Shown: positions 9,695 to 17,749 of the stretch, piece after piece
Numbering within the stretch: position 1 is the first letter of the stretch
Layout of the letters: each line of letters begins with the position of its first letter
Assembly: GCA_022446905.1 (NCBI GenBank)
Contig: JAKVBT010000005.1
Span: 612,274 to 676,273, forward strand
From: Phycisphaerales bacterium
Lineage (GTDB): Bacteria; Planctomycetota; Phycisphaerae; Phycisphaerales; SM1A02
Length of the DNA: 64,000 nt
Reading direction: 5' to 3'
Program-made: the position numbers and the translations under genes
Notes under the pieces: generated by a model
Seen by the model: the letters and a program-made list of their open reading frames with translations, nothing else
Told to the model about the DNA's origin: nothing
Database searches by the model: none

Positions 9695-9711
9695 ACTTCA
9701 AGGAGTTCTGC

Positions 9712-10539
9712 ATGCCTGAATGGCCAACGATCTTTGTCTCCATCCTGTGTGGTGTGATGCCAGCAGCAGGAGGGCTGTCCTACGAGCCCGCTCAGCCAAT
9801 GATCCAGGCGGACCAAGAACAAATCAATGCCATGCTTGAGGCCGCCCAGGATGGGCATGTATCTGCCATGCGAGACTGGGCGATCCACCAAATGCATCAA
9901 TCTGAACGCCCAGAGGCGCTGCATGAGGCTGTCTGGTGGTTTGACCAAGCGGCCCGAAATGGGGATCTGGAGGCATCCCATCAACTGGCCTTGCTGATGC
10001 TTGCAGGCAGGGGAACACCGCGAGACGAATCTGCCGCATTTGCCCTGTGGGACTATGCGGCTCGCGCCGGGCACATCGACGCGATGTACTACCTGGCCCG
10101 TTGTCACCAGTCTGCACAAGGAACCTGTGGTCACCCTGGCCGTGCAGCGATGTGGTTCAGACGGGCCGCTGAAGCAGGCCATGCTGGAAGTATGGCAGCG
10201 TGGGGCCGATGCCTTTTTGACGGGCGTGGGACGACCAGAGATGACCAAGGGGCCGTGTCATGGTGGCGCCGGGCAGCCGCTCAGGGAGATGCGGATGCGA
10301 TGGCTGGCATGGCGGTGGCTTCCATCTCCGGTCGTGGCCTACAACGAGACCCCGCTTCAGCGGCCATGTGGTGGAGACGAGCCGCTGAGCATGGCTCTCC
10401 ATTGGCCATGGTGATGACCAGCGCGTACCTCGAAATGGGCCGCGGGGTTCCCCAAGATCGCGTCGCCGCAGAACAGTGGTATGTCAAAGCGGTCTATCAC
10501 CCCAGTCCAGCCCTTACAGCCCATGTCACGACCCCTTAG
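9712..10539 (+). CDS. Secreted Sel1-like (SLR) repeat protein
   Basis: Alpha-solenoid scaffold protein probably acting in protein-protein contacts in the periplasm. 275 residues. Residues 1 to about 20 are a hydrophobic leader (TIFVSILCGVMPAAGG) compatible with a signal peptide. From residue 40 on there are about six Sel1 repeats, recognisable as A..W...AA..G...A...LA......G and by the linkers GRGTPRDESAA, GRGTTRDDQGA, GRGLQRDPASA and GRGVPQDRVAA, with WWRRAA or WFRRAA helices. The start has AAGGAG seven bases upstream. It precedes tRNA-Glu. The partner is not predictable; Sel1 proteins often regulate surface or signalling pathways. Confidence 0.85.
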   Translation: MPEWPTIFVSILCGVMPAAGGLSYEPAQPMIQADQEQINAMLEAAQDGHVSAMRDWAIHQMHQSERPEALHEAVWWFDQAARNGDLEASHQLALLMLAGRGTPRDESAAFALWDYAARAGHIDAMYYLARCHQSAQGTCGHPGRAAMWFRRAAEAGHAGSMAAWGRCLFDGRGTTRDDQGAVSWWRRAAAQGDADAMAGMAVASISGRGLQRDPASAAMWWRRAAEHGSPLAMVMTSAYLEMGRGVPQDRVAAEQWYVKAVYHPSPALTAHVTTP

Positions 10540-10576
10540 GGGGGCCTAGAATCCAGTATCATGTGGCCTGACAACC

Positions 10577-10648
10577 GGCCCCGTCGTCTAGCGGCTAGGA
10601 CGTGAGGTTCTCATCCTCAAAACAGGAGTTCGATTCTCCTCGGGGTCA
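10577..10648 (+). tRNA. tRNA-Glu (anticodon CTC)
   Basis: 72 bases. The acceptor stem GGCCCCG pairs with CGGGGTC (one G-T wobble), with discriminator A. The D-arm is GTCTAGCGGCTAGGAC, and the anticodon stem TGAGG/CCTCA has loop TTCTCAT (anticodon at 10610-10612). The T-arm is AGGAGTTCGATTCTCCT. CCA is not encoded. Confidence 0.95.
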
Positions 10649-10829
10649 TTGCTGATATGCGGGGTCGCTCGGAAAACCCCATTCTGAGCCACTTAAATCC
10701 ACTTTCAAGAGCCAATAGGCTCAAATCAAGCCATCTTCCAAGGGCTGAGAACCTCATTATTTTTCTCTAAAAACGTAATCCATAGTGTTTACGCATTACT
10801 TCATCGATTAGATTGACCAGTGGAAGCGG

Positions 10830-10908
10830 CGTCCCCCGCATGCGGAGGACGAAATTGTGAGGCCACCTGTAGGTTCAGGTGGATAGTCACCCCCGATAGG
10901 GGGAGGAG
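10830..10908 (+). promoter_or_regulatory. Structured 5' leader: three consecutive hairpins ending at the ribosome binding site
   Basis: Three hairpins lie in tandem. The first, at 10830-10851, is CGTCC/GGACG and CCG/CGG with one mismatch and loop CATG. The second, at 10863-10882, is CCACCTG/CAGGTGG, a perfect 7 bp with loop TAGGTT. The third, at 10890-10903, is CCCCC/GGGGG with loop GATA. AGGAG (10904-10908) directly abuts the third stem, so folding could control ribosome access. An AT-rich stretch at about 10750-10815 upstream is a plausible promoter region. It does not match a riboswitch consensus I can recall. Confidence 0.45.
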
Positions 10909-10919
10909 ATTGAAGACTC

Positions 10920-11585
10920 ATGAATATGAAGACTATTGGTGTTACTGGTGCATTTGCACTGGCCACCGCCGCAACAGCGGGCGTCACTGGAATCAGCATT
11001 GACAGCTTGGGCGATACCGGCAACGGTGTTACCTACCAAGTCTTTGTCGATATGACAGATGACACTCGGATCGATGCGGTCTTTGGTAACTCGCAGGGCA
11101 CTCTGAGTATCGGCCTGGCCGATGCAAGCATGTCGTTCTATCAGAACCTCTATGGCAATGCCCTGTCGACTGGTAACAATCCGATGTTCTACCCACTGGC
11201 GCCATCACTTGAGTACGACTCGTTCGTAACCATCGGCGCACTGGATGCCTCAGGCAATCCTTATGGGTCGAACAGCTTGTTGGACATCGGCATTGACTTT
11301 TCAGGTTTCGAAGCGGGCGGCGGAATTGAGACCGACAACGGTTCTTGGTTTGTCACTCCAGCCGATGATCAGGGCAACCCGATCGACGGCCGCGTACTCA
11401 TCGGACAGTTCACCGTCGTTGGTGGCAGTGGCGATGGCTATGCTGACCTGACTGGCTTTATCAATGTTCAAGGCTCTGATGCCAACGGTGGCTTCCAGGA
11501 ATACGGACTCAATTGGATTCCGGCTCCTGGTGCCTTGGCACTGCTCGGCGTCGCTGGCCTCGCCGGCCGTCGTCGTCGTCGCTGA
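10920..11585 (+). CDS. Exported surface protein with PEP-CTERM-like sorting tail
   Basis: 221 residues. A signal peptide (MKTIGVTGAFALATAATA) is followed by a beta-rich domain of about 155 residues. At the C-terminus, PAPGALALLGVAGLAG plus five Arg has the order motif, hydrophobic helix, basic cluster expected of an exosortase-type sorting signal. The residues are PAPG rather than the classical PEP, a variant I associate with Phycisphaerae proteins. The middle domain is clearly homologous to residues ~320-495 of the metalloprotease at 62216: both contain RxDAVxGN or its equivalent, FYQN, FYPLAP, YDSxVTIGALD, SGxP, IGIDF, NGxWF. ATG at 10920 follows the AGGAG by 11 bases; the second ATG (10926) is also possible. 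Function is unknown, probably a cell-surface or matrix component. Confidence 0.78.
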   Translation: MNMKTIGVTGAFALATAATAGVTGISIDSLGDTGNGVTYQVFVDMTDDTRIDAVFGNSQGTLSIGLADASMSFYQNLYGNALSTGNNPMFYPLAPSLEYDSFVTIGALDASGNPYGSNSLLDIGIDFSGFEAGGGIETDNGSWFVTPADDQGNPIDGRVLIGQFTVVGGSGDGYADLTGFINVQGSDANGGFQEYGLNWIPAPGALALLGVAGLAGRRRRR

Positions 11586-11649
11586 GTTCAAACGTATGAG
11601 GTCTGGCCACAGGCCATATCTCATTCATTGATACCCACGCACACACATA

Positions 11650-11679
11650 CAGCCCCGCAGCCGTCAGGTTGCGGGGCTG
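11650..11679 (+). terminator. Rho-independent-type terminator after the sorted protein gene
   Basis: CAGCCCCGCA and TGCGGGGCTG form a perfect 10-bp GC-rich stem around a ten-base loop, about 65 bases after the stop. Only a short TT follows, so termination efficiency is uncertain. A second imperfect hairpin (ATGAG..TGGCC-ACA-GGCCA..CTCAT) lies nearer the stop, at 11596-11624. Confidence 0.6.
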
Positions 11680-11877
11680 TTGCATGGGGTGTGCATGATG
11701 TCAGGGATGAGAGCGGGGGGTGTTCTAGCCCCGCAGAGTCATCAGACAGCCCCCACGAGCCGCATTTGCGACATCCTATGCAGCATTCTGGGGGGATCTG
11801 TGTCCTATGTGGATTTCACGCCCACAGGCGATCAGTGGGGGACACAAGCTGTGTCAATCGACACGACCATATGCACA
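11680..11877. other. Intergenic stretch without a recognisable gene
   Basis: Between the terminator and tRNA-Met I see no supported coding region on either strand. The short open frames here lack a ribosome binding site, codon pattern or recognisable protein. A small inverted repeat (GACACAAGCTGTGTC) near 11840 is the only structure noted. Confidence 0.5.
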
Positions 11878-11951
11878 TGGCGATGACTGGATTTGAACCA
11901 GTGACCTAGGGTTTATGAATCCCTCGCTCTAACCAACTGAGCTACATCGCC
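11878..11951 (-). tRNA. tRNA-Met (anticodon CAT), elongator type
   Basis: 74 bases on the minus strand. The acceptor stem GGCGATG pairs with CATCGCC, with discriminator A, and its first base pair is intact, which argues against initiator tRNA. The D-arm is GCTCAGTTGGTTAGAGC, the anticodon loop TTCATAA (plus-strand 11915-11917 for the anticodon), and the T-arm ACTGGTTCAAATCCAGT. The anticodon stem AGGGA/ACCCT leaves an A-A mismatch at the last pair (31-39). A CAT anticodon can also mark the lysidine-modified tRNA-Ile, which cannot be excluded from sequence alone. Confidence 0.85.
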
Positions 11952-12011
11952 GAGGACGGGGCAGTGTAGTTGAACCCGCCCGTGGCCGACAAGCGAGCGG
12001 CGGGCATCTCA

Positions 12012-13904
12012 TCAGTGCGATGGAGCAGTTGCTGGAGCTGTGATCACCCTCGGGCCAGGCTCTTCGTCCTCTGCATCACCGGACTCCAACCAACGCTCTG
12101 AGATGGAGCTCGCAGACGCACCTGGACACGCACGTTGGGCGGCAGCAGCAAGAAGACCCATAAACAAGGGCTGAGGCCCAAGTGGACGGCTGGTGAGTTC
12201 TGGATGGAATTGAGCAGCCATGAAGTAGGGGTGTACTGAGCGAGGCAATTCCAGAATTTGCATGATCGGCTGGGTCGGGTGCTTTCCTGAGAAGAGCAGT
12301 CCTGCCGCCTCCAACTGCTCAATACGCGCTGGCTCCACTTCATAGCGATGCCGAAAGCGCTCGCGTATGTGATTGCCCCGATCAAACAGCCAACTGGCTC
12401 GAGAGCCTGGAGTCAGGACGACGTCCTGGCCCCCAAGCCGCATGGTGCCACCAAGCCCCTCGATGGCTTTTTGATCGGGCAGTTCAGAGATCACCGCCTG
12501 CTCACAATCGGCACGAAACTCCGTGGAGTGTGCTCCGTCGATTCCGGCGACATGACGCGCGTACTCAATCACTGCGACTTGGAACCCAAGACAGATCCCA
12601 AGGAATGGGGTTTGGGACCGTCGAACCCAATGAACACTTGCGATCTTCCCCTCAACACCGCGTTCACCAAATCCCCCTGGAACGATGACCCCGTGCAGTT
12701 GCAATGGGTTCAGAAGATCACCAGCGCCTTCAATTGATAGATCTGTGACATCGATCCATTGCACCTGACAGTCAATAGAGAGATGAGTACTGGCATGCTC
12801 TACCGCCTTATCAATCGAAGCGTATGCATCACGCAGGGCCGTGTACTTGCCAAGGATGCCCAGATTGACCTGGTGACGCCTTGGCGCTGTGATTCCAGCG
12901 GCGTAGGCATTCCACTTTGCTCGTGCAGCATCCTCCTGCACAGGCTTGACCAGATGATGCCGATTGATGATGGTCAGCACTTCCCGGTCAAGACTCTGGG
13001 CTCGCATGGCTTCCGGGATTGAGTAGATCGATGTTCGATCATGCATCGAGAACACTCTGGGAAGAGGCACATTGGAGAACATGGCGACCTTCTGTCGAAC
13101 GGTTTCAGTCACTGGGTTCTCAGCCCGACAGGCGATGATCTGTGGCTGAATGCCAGACTCCATGAGCCGCTTGATCCCCAGTTGGGCAGCTTTCGACTTT
13201 TGTTCGCCCAGCGCAGGCGGCTCCAGCACATAGGTCAAAGCTACGAAGCAGAAATTCTCCGCACCTTCCTCAAAGGCCAATTCACGCAATGCCTCGATGT
13301 AGAAGCCATTCTCATAATCACCAACAGTGCCGCCAACCTCAATAAAGACCATATCTGTTGCGCCACCATCCGGGCCACCAGTCATAGCCAGTTCGCGCAG
13401 TCTCCGCTTCACCTCACCAGTCACGTGGGGAATCATCTGGACGTCCCGCCCGAGGTACCCACCACGGCGCTCTCGCTCAAGAATTTCGCTGTAGATCTGC
13501 CCTGCAGTAGTAAAGTTCGATCGCGTGAGATTCTGGTCCAGCAAACGTTCATAGGTCCCCAGATCCATGTCGCACTCCGTGCCGTCATCGAGCACAAAGA
13601 CCTCGCCATGGCGATAGGGGTTCAGCGTCCCGCTGTCGACATTCAAATACCCCTCGAGTTTGATCGGTGCAACAGACAGCCCCTTGTCCTTCATGAGTTT
13701 GGCCAATGAGGCACTAAAGATGCCTTTGCCAAGACCTGACATCACAGAGCCCATGACAACGACAAAGGCAGTCCGACCGGGCTGATAACCCTCAGGCACT
13801 GGGGAGAAGAACTCAGTTGTATCAGTGGATTTGCCGAACTGGCTGAGGAATCCCTCGCCAGTAGGCTCCGCGGGATCTGCTTCGACGTTTTGATGGTGGG
13901 GCAT
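12012..13904 (-). CDS. pyrG: CTP synthase, divergent, with N- and C-terminal extensions
   Basis: Makes CTP from UTP, ATP and glutamine. About 630 residues against roughly 545 in E. coli: some 43 extra residues precede the synthetase domain and an acidic, Ser/Ala-rich tail follows the glutaminase. The P-loop region reads GSVMSGLGKG (52-61) instead of the common GGVVSSLGKG, and the next block KLEGYLNVDSGTLNP replaces KLDPYLNVDPGTMSP. The Mg-binding blocks DMDLGTYER and IEVGGTVGDYEN are kept. The glutaminase triad is present (GICLGFQ with the nucleophile Cys; FHPE near the end), so activity is likely. The ATG at 13904 avoids overlap with kdsB; the frame continues upstream without a conserved start. 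It is the last gene of a TPR-kdsB-pyrG minus-strand run, 31 bases after kdsB. Confidence 0.9.
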   Translation of the reverse strand: MPHHQNVEADPAEPTGEGFLSQFGKSTDTTEFFSPVPEGYQPGRTAFVVVMGSVMSGLGKGIFSASLAKLMKDKGLSVAPIKLEGYLNVDSGTLNPYRHGEVFVLDDGTECDMDLGTYERLLDQNLTRSNFTTAGQIYSEILERERRGGYLGRDVQMIPHVTGEVKRRLRELAMTGGPDGGATDMVFIEVGGTVGDYENGFYIEALRELAFEEGAENFCFVALTYVLEPPALGEQKSKAAQLGIKRLMESGIQPQIIACRAENPVTETVRQKVAMFSNVPLPRVFSMHDRTSIYSIPEAMRAQSLDREVLTIINRHHLVKPVQEDAARAKWNAYAAGITAPRRHQVNLGILGKYTALRDAYASIDKAVEHASTHLSIDCQVQWIDVTDLSIEGAGDLLNPLQLHGVIVPGGFGERGVEGKIASVHWVRRSQTPFLGICLGFQVAVIEYARHVAGIDGAHSTEFRADCEQAVISELPDQKAIEGLGGTMRLGGQDVVLTPGSRASWLFDRGNHIRERFRHRYEVEPARIEQLEAAGLLFSGKHPTQPIMQILELPRSVHPYFMAAQFHPELTSRPLGPQPLFMGLLAAAAQRACPGASASSISERWLESGDAEDEEPGPRVITAPATAPSH

Positions 13905-13935
13905 GGTTGATACTACCGCGCCACCCCACATGGAA

Positions 13936-14679
13936 TCAATCCGGATGCTCGCGACGCCAACGATCGACAAAGGCCGCATATTGAGTTGGAGTGTCGATGC
14001 CCTCCGGACCAGCCTCACACAACGCCACTGTGATGGGAATTCGGTGCGCGAGCAGCCGCAATTGCTCGAGCTGCTCAGCCCGTTCCAATGCACTGGGAGG
14101 AAGGTCCGGGTAGGCCATCAGCGATGCCCTACGGTAGGCATAGATTCCGATGTGTCGTAGGCGAGGGACCGATTCTCCATCGCGTGATGCGGGGATCGGA
14201 CAGCGCGAGAAATACAGGGCCCTGCCCGCCTCATCGAGAACCACCTTGACGATATGGGCAGATTGCTCATCTTGCTCATTGGCGATGGGGGTCGCCAAGG
14301 TACCAACAGAGGCCTCCTCGTCGGCGATCAGGCCCTCGATGCACTGATCGATGAGCGCTGGATCCAGTTCTGGCTCATCACCCTGCACATTGACCACAAT
14401 ATCTGCATCGATCTTGCCAGCAACTTCTGCAACTCGACTTGAGCCATTTGGGTGATCCTGCCTGGTCATCACATGGCGCACGCCCGCCTGTGTTACAACC
14501 ACTTCGATATCCGGGTGATCTGAGGCCACGAGGACCTCATCGACATGCTTGGCTGCTGCTGCAGCATCAGCCACATGAAGGACCAATGCACGGCCTGTCT
14601 CAGCCGCAAGTGCCTTGCCAGGAAACCGAGTTGACCCCATCCTGACAGGAATCACAGCAGCGACGCGAGGGGGGGTCAC
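13936..14679 (-). CDS. kdsB: 3-deoxy-manno-octulosonate cytidylyltransferase (CMP-Kdo synthetase)
   Basis: Couples CTP to Kdo, activating it for lipid A core assembly. 247 residues, normal length. The N-terminal nucleotide motif is VIPVRMGSTRFPGKALA, and VVNVQGDEPELDP carries the metal-binding Asp. HIGIYAYRR, LERAEQLEQLR and EGIDTPTQY are the typical C-terminal blocks. Its neighbour pyrG supplies CTP, so the pairing makes metabolic sense; the same pairing is common in Gram-negative bacteria. The start overlaps the upstream TPR gene by four bases (ATGA). This is good evidence for Kdo-containing LPS in the organism. Confidence 0.95.
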   Translation of the reverse strand: MTPPRVAAVIPVRMGSTRFPGKALAAETGRALVLHVADAAAAAKHVDEVLVASDHPDIEVVVTQAGVRHVMTRQDHPNGSSRVAEVAGKIDADIVVNVQGDEPELDPALIDQCIEGLIADEEASVGTLATPIANEQDEQSAHIVKVVLDEAGRALYFSRCPIPASRDGESVPRLRHIGIYAYRRASLMAYPDLPPSALERAEQLEQLRLLAHRIPITVALCEAGPEGIDTPTQYAAFVDRWRREHPD

Positions 14680-16157
14680 AGGCTTCGAACCAGTTCATCT
14701 AATGTTCGGCGCTGTTCACGAATATCTTGATACGTGATGTCCCGACGGGCGATGCCCGAACAAATCTCAAGGGCCTCACGGGCATGGTCCAAGGATCGAT
14801 CGCGCTCCGCAATCTGCTTGAGTGAGAGCATCAGGTCATATCGAATGCTCAACTCACGATCCCCCTCAGTGGCATCAATCTTGCTCAGGACATCCTTGTA
14901 TTCGGCAATTGCTTCCGCGAACCAACCCTCAGACGCAAAGCATAGTCCCAGGGCATGCCCTGCCCGAGTACGCAGTCGTGGCTCATCTTTTGCCTTCTGA
15001 AAACAGCCCATGGCGGTATCAATGTCATTGCGACGCATCGCCACTTCACCAAGTTGAAACTTGATATTGCGATCAGTGGGGTACTTCTCTGCCCGCTCGG
15101 TGTACTCAGTAGACTCAAAGGCCAGCAGATCTTCGGTCGTCTGCGCTCGCAAGGACTCGAGTTCCTCGGTGGAGCCATCACGCTCGATCTTGTCTTCAAT
15201 CTTTTCCAAACGCATTTGATACTGCTGAATGCGAATGTCGCCCGCAGCCATCTTGAATCGGTACTCGCCGGAACTTTTGAACCCGTGCATGTAGACAGAC
15301 CGAGCCATCTTGAGCGATTCCGCCGTCCCCTCGCGCCGAAGTAGGGCGGCAAAGCGATTGATGTTCTCAGCAACCTCAGGAGCTTCTTCAAACTGGGCTT
15401 TTGCACGAGCAAGGACCCGCTCGCCACCACCACCCACACCAGCGATTGAATCTTCCTCCTCAAGCTCACGCTGCTTATCCAGGTCTTTGATATTGCTGCG
15501 GAATCCACCTTCTTCAGTGGCTGATTGACTCAGGTTACTCTTGGCGATAGCCAATTCTGCCTCTGCAGCTTTGATCTCCGCCTCCAGATTGCTATCACTT
15601 GGATCAAGTTGCATGGCCATACGCCCAGCCCCCAACGTGACCTCCCAACAGCCGATCCGCTTGCAGACTTCCTTGAGCCCGACATAATGCGCTTTGGATT
15701 GCTTGGCGGCGGATCGAAGACAATTGAAGGCTGTGGGCGCCATGCGCGTAGCAAAGTCATCCTGATCAGCTTGATGTGCCGCATCAATAGCCTTCACGGC
15801 TAATGCACCATTCTGAAGATCACTGGCCCAGATCAGCAGTTCTGTGGCCATTTTGTCGATCGGCTCATCCCCGCTGACAGAACGTGCTTTCTTTCCACTG
15901 AGTCGCTTCCCACCTTCCTGGCCATAGCGAACGGCAACCCGGAACATGTCCATGAGTGCCTCCTCTGCACTCGGATCTAACTTGAGCCCACTGACGTAGT
16001 AGATCAATGAGGTCTCGAAATTGGCTGAATCAGCCATCGTCTTGGCATGGTTGAACCAGGTTCGCGCCTTCTCAGGTTGCGGCGTAAAGGCGGGCGTCTG
16101 GTCCTCCTCTGGAAGATCCTCACCCTCGTCCTGCTTCTTCTTGCCAAACAATGCCAT
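14676..16157 (-). CDS. Cytoplasmic tetratricopeptide-repeat protein, unknown role
   Basis: 493 residues starting MALFGKKKQDEGEDLPEEDQ, with no signal peptide. After an acidic, Pro-containing N-terminus come TPR-like helical pairs at about residues 30-230 and again at 330-490 (for example FQLGEVAMRRNDIDTAMGCF and GHALGLCFASEGWFAEAIAE). Between them is a charged helical section (QRELEEEDSIAGVGGGGERV). The start ATG was chosen because an upstream in-frame ATG at 16310 adds residues antisense to the def start with no sign of conservation. It overlaps kdsB by ATGA, so it is translationally coupled to Kdo activation; I do not know a reason for that link. Role undetermined, perhaps a scaffold. Confidence 0.72.
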   Translation of the reverse strand: MALFGKKKQDEGEDLPEEDQTPAFTPQPEKARTWFNHAKTMADSANFETSLIYYVSGLKLDPSAEEALMDMFRVAVRYGQEGGKRLSGKKARSVSGDEPIDKMATELLIWASDLQNGALAVKAIDAAHQADQDDFATRMAPTAFNCLRSAAKQSKAHYVGLKEVCKRIGCWEVTLGAGRMAMQLDPSDSNLEAEIKAAEAELAIAKSNLSQSATEEGGFRSNIKDLDKQRELEEEDSIAGVGGGGERVLARAKAQFEEAPEVAENINRFAALLRREGTAESLKMARSVYMHGFKSSGEYRFKMAAGDIRIQQYQMRLEKIEDKIERDGSTEELESLRAQTTEDLLAFESTEYTERAEKYPTDRNIKFQLGEVAMRRNDIDTAMGCFQKAKDEPRLRTRAGHALGLCFASEGWFAEAIAEYKDVLSKIDATEGDRELSIRYDLMLSLKQIAERDRSLDHAREALEICSGIARRDITYQDIREQRRTLDELVRSL

Positions 16158-16286
16158 GATGCTGATGCTTTCGAGTCGCTCGGGCCACCGACGCCCAAAT
16201 CCCGTGCCGACGGGGGGGCCTTGAATGGAGCACGATAAATCAGGCCGCCCAATAAGGTCAAACGACAACTGAGAAGGCGGCATCCT

Positions 16287-16829
16287 ATGCCAGTGACCTA
16301 CCATGCCCATATGGCTGTCAATCCGGCTTCTTTATTGATCGAGTGTTACCCAGCGCCGATCCTTCGGACTCGGGCAGATGAGATCTCTCAGATCACCGAT
16401 GAGGTGCGGGCGGTCGCTGATCGTATGCTTTGGCTCATGTCCGAAGCCGAGGGCATCGGCCTGGCAGCCCCGCAGGTTGGCCTCCCATGGCGACTCTTCG
16501 TGACTCGAGACCCAGATGACCGCCACGCTGAGGGAGGGCAGGTGATCATCAACCCAAGCCTGGAAATTATAGACCCCACACCAGTCGATGAAAGTGAGGG
16601 ATGCCTGAGCCTTCCCGAAGTCGATGTGACTGTCCGCCGGCCCACAGCTGTGCGATTACGAGCAACCAACCTCGATGGAGATCCAATCGTTGATGAGCGA
16701 GATGATCACTTTGCACGTGTCTACCAGCATGAATATGACCACCTCGAAGGAGTGCTGATCATTGATCGCATGAATACGATGGAACGGCTTCGCAATCGCA
16801 AGGCACTTCGTCAATTGAAGCGAGCCTAG
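16287..16829 (+). CDS. def: Peptide deformylase
   Basis: Removes the formyl group from nascent N-terminal formyl-methionine. 180 residues. All three family motifs are present: GIGLAAPQVG, EGCLSLP (Cys metal ligand) and QHEYDHLEG (two His ligands and catalytic Glu). ATG at 16287 has GAAGGCGG just upstream; ATG at 16311 (MAVNPASLLIEC) is an equally natural N-terminus for the family. The next gene fmt begins at the def stop, a classical def-fmt pair. The region upstream overlaps the leader of the divergent TPR gene. Confidence 0.95.
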   Translation: MPVTYHAHMAVNPASLLIECYPAPILRTRADEISQITDEVRAVADRMLWLMSEAEGIGLAAPQVGLPWRLFVTRDPDDRHAEGGQVIINPSLEIIDPTPVDESEGCLSLPEVDVTVRRPTAVRLRATNLDGDPIVDERDDHFARVYQHEYDHLEGVLIIDRMNTMERLRNRKALRQLKRA

Positions 16830-16831
16830 TG

Positions 16832-17749
16832 ATGCGTTTGGTGCTGCTTGGCTCAGGCGCATTTGCTCTGCCGACGTTTCGCCAGCTGGCGAACGAGCAC
16901 GAGGTCGCCCTTGTGGTCTCCCAGCCTGATCGCCCTGCGGGACGCCACCGCACGCTGACACCCACCCCTGTGGCCCAGTGGGCAATCAAGGCGGACCTTC
17001 CTCTGCTTCGAGTGGATGACATCAATTCGAAGGACGTTTCTGCTCAGATGAGATCCCAAGATGCAGATGCTTGGGTCGTCATTGCGTTCGGGCAAAAACT
17101 CTCCGAGGATTTGTTGTCTAGCCAGTTTGCCATCAACCTCCATGGTTCACTGTTACCGCGGTGGCGAGGAGCCTCACCAATCCACCATGCGATCCTCGCA
17201 GGCGATACGGAAAGCGGAGTCAGCGTCATTACGCTGGCTTCTCACATGGATGGGGGCGATATCCTCGGCTCACAGGCTGTGCCAATCAAGCCAGGCACCA
17301 CTGCGGGACAATTGCATGATGAGTTATCGCTTTTGGGACCTGCGTTGGTCATTGACGTTTTGCAATCATTCCAAAGTGGCACACTCAAACCCACCGTTCA
17401 GGATCCAAGTGCAGTCACGCAAGCAGCCAAGTTGTCACGCCGAGATGCCCGCTTGTGTCTCAACGAAGCCGCAGCAGCGATACGACAAATCAACGGGCTC
17501 TCCCCTTGGCCTGGTGTTGATGCGATCATTGATGGGCAGCGAGTGCGACTTGCTTCTGCCATGCCTTGCAGCGAGGCAGGGATCCCAGGAATGGTGAGTT
17601 TGTCTGGTTGCGTGGGCTGCCAATCTGGATCGTTCTCTCTTGTCAATATTCAACCACCTGGCAAACGAGTCATGACTTTCTCAGAATGGGCCAATGGACG
17701 ACGTCTTGAACAGCCTGTCACTTTTGAGGTTGACGAGGCAAGTCCATGA
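16832..17749 (+). CDS. fmt: Methionyl-tRNA formyltransferase
   Basis: Formylates initiator Met-tRNA using 10-formyl-tetrahydrofolate. About 305 residues. The N-terminal catalytic domain has LLGSGAFALPTF, the hallmark INLHGSLLPRWRGASPI (catalytic Asn/His region) and SHMDGGDILG. The smaller C-terminal OB-like domain runs from about residue 205 (NGLSPWPGVDA). A GTG at 16829 overlaps the def stop, but the ATG at 16832 gives the usual MRLVLLGSG start. The stop overlaps the next gene by ATGA. Confidence 0.95.
   Translation: MRLVLLGSGAFALPTFRQLANEHEVALVVSQPDRPAGRHRTLTPTPVAQWAIKADLPLLRVDDINSKDVSAQMRSQDADAWVVIAFGQKLSEDLLSSQFAINLHGSLLPRWRGASPIHHAILAGDTESGVSVITLASHMDGGDILGSQAVPIKPGTTAGQLHDELSLLGPALVIDVLQSFQSGTLKPTVQDPSAVTQAAKLSRRDARLCLNEAAAAIRQINGLSPWPGVDAIIDGQRVRLASAMPCSEAGIPGMVSLSGCVGCQSGSFSLVNIQPPGKRVMTFSEWANGRRLEQPVTFEVDEASP

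Noticed and set aside
10830..10910. Known riboswitch in the leader before 10920
   Set aside because: The hairpin order and loops do not match the consensus of c-di-GMP, cobalamin, SAM, TPP or glycine riboswitches as I remember them, so it is reported only as an unknown structured leader.
11628..11909. Open frames in the intergenic stretch before tRNA-Met
   Set aside because: They run over the terminator hairpin and into the tRNA, and lack a ribosome binding site.
12348..13709. Several plus-strand open frames opposite pyrG
   Set aside because: They mirror the coding strand of a clearly recognised CTP synthase and show no domain of their own.
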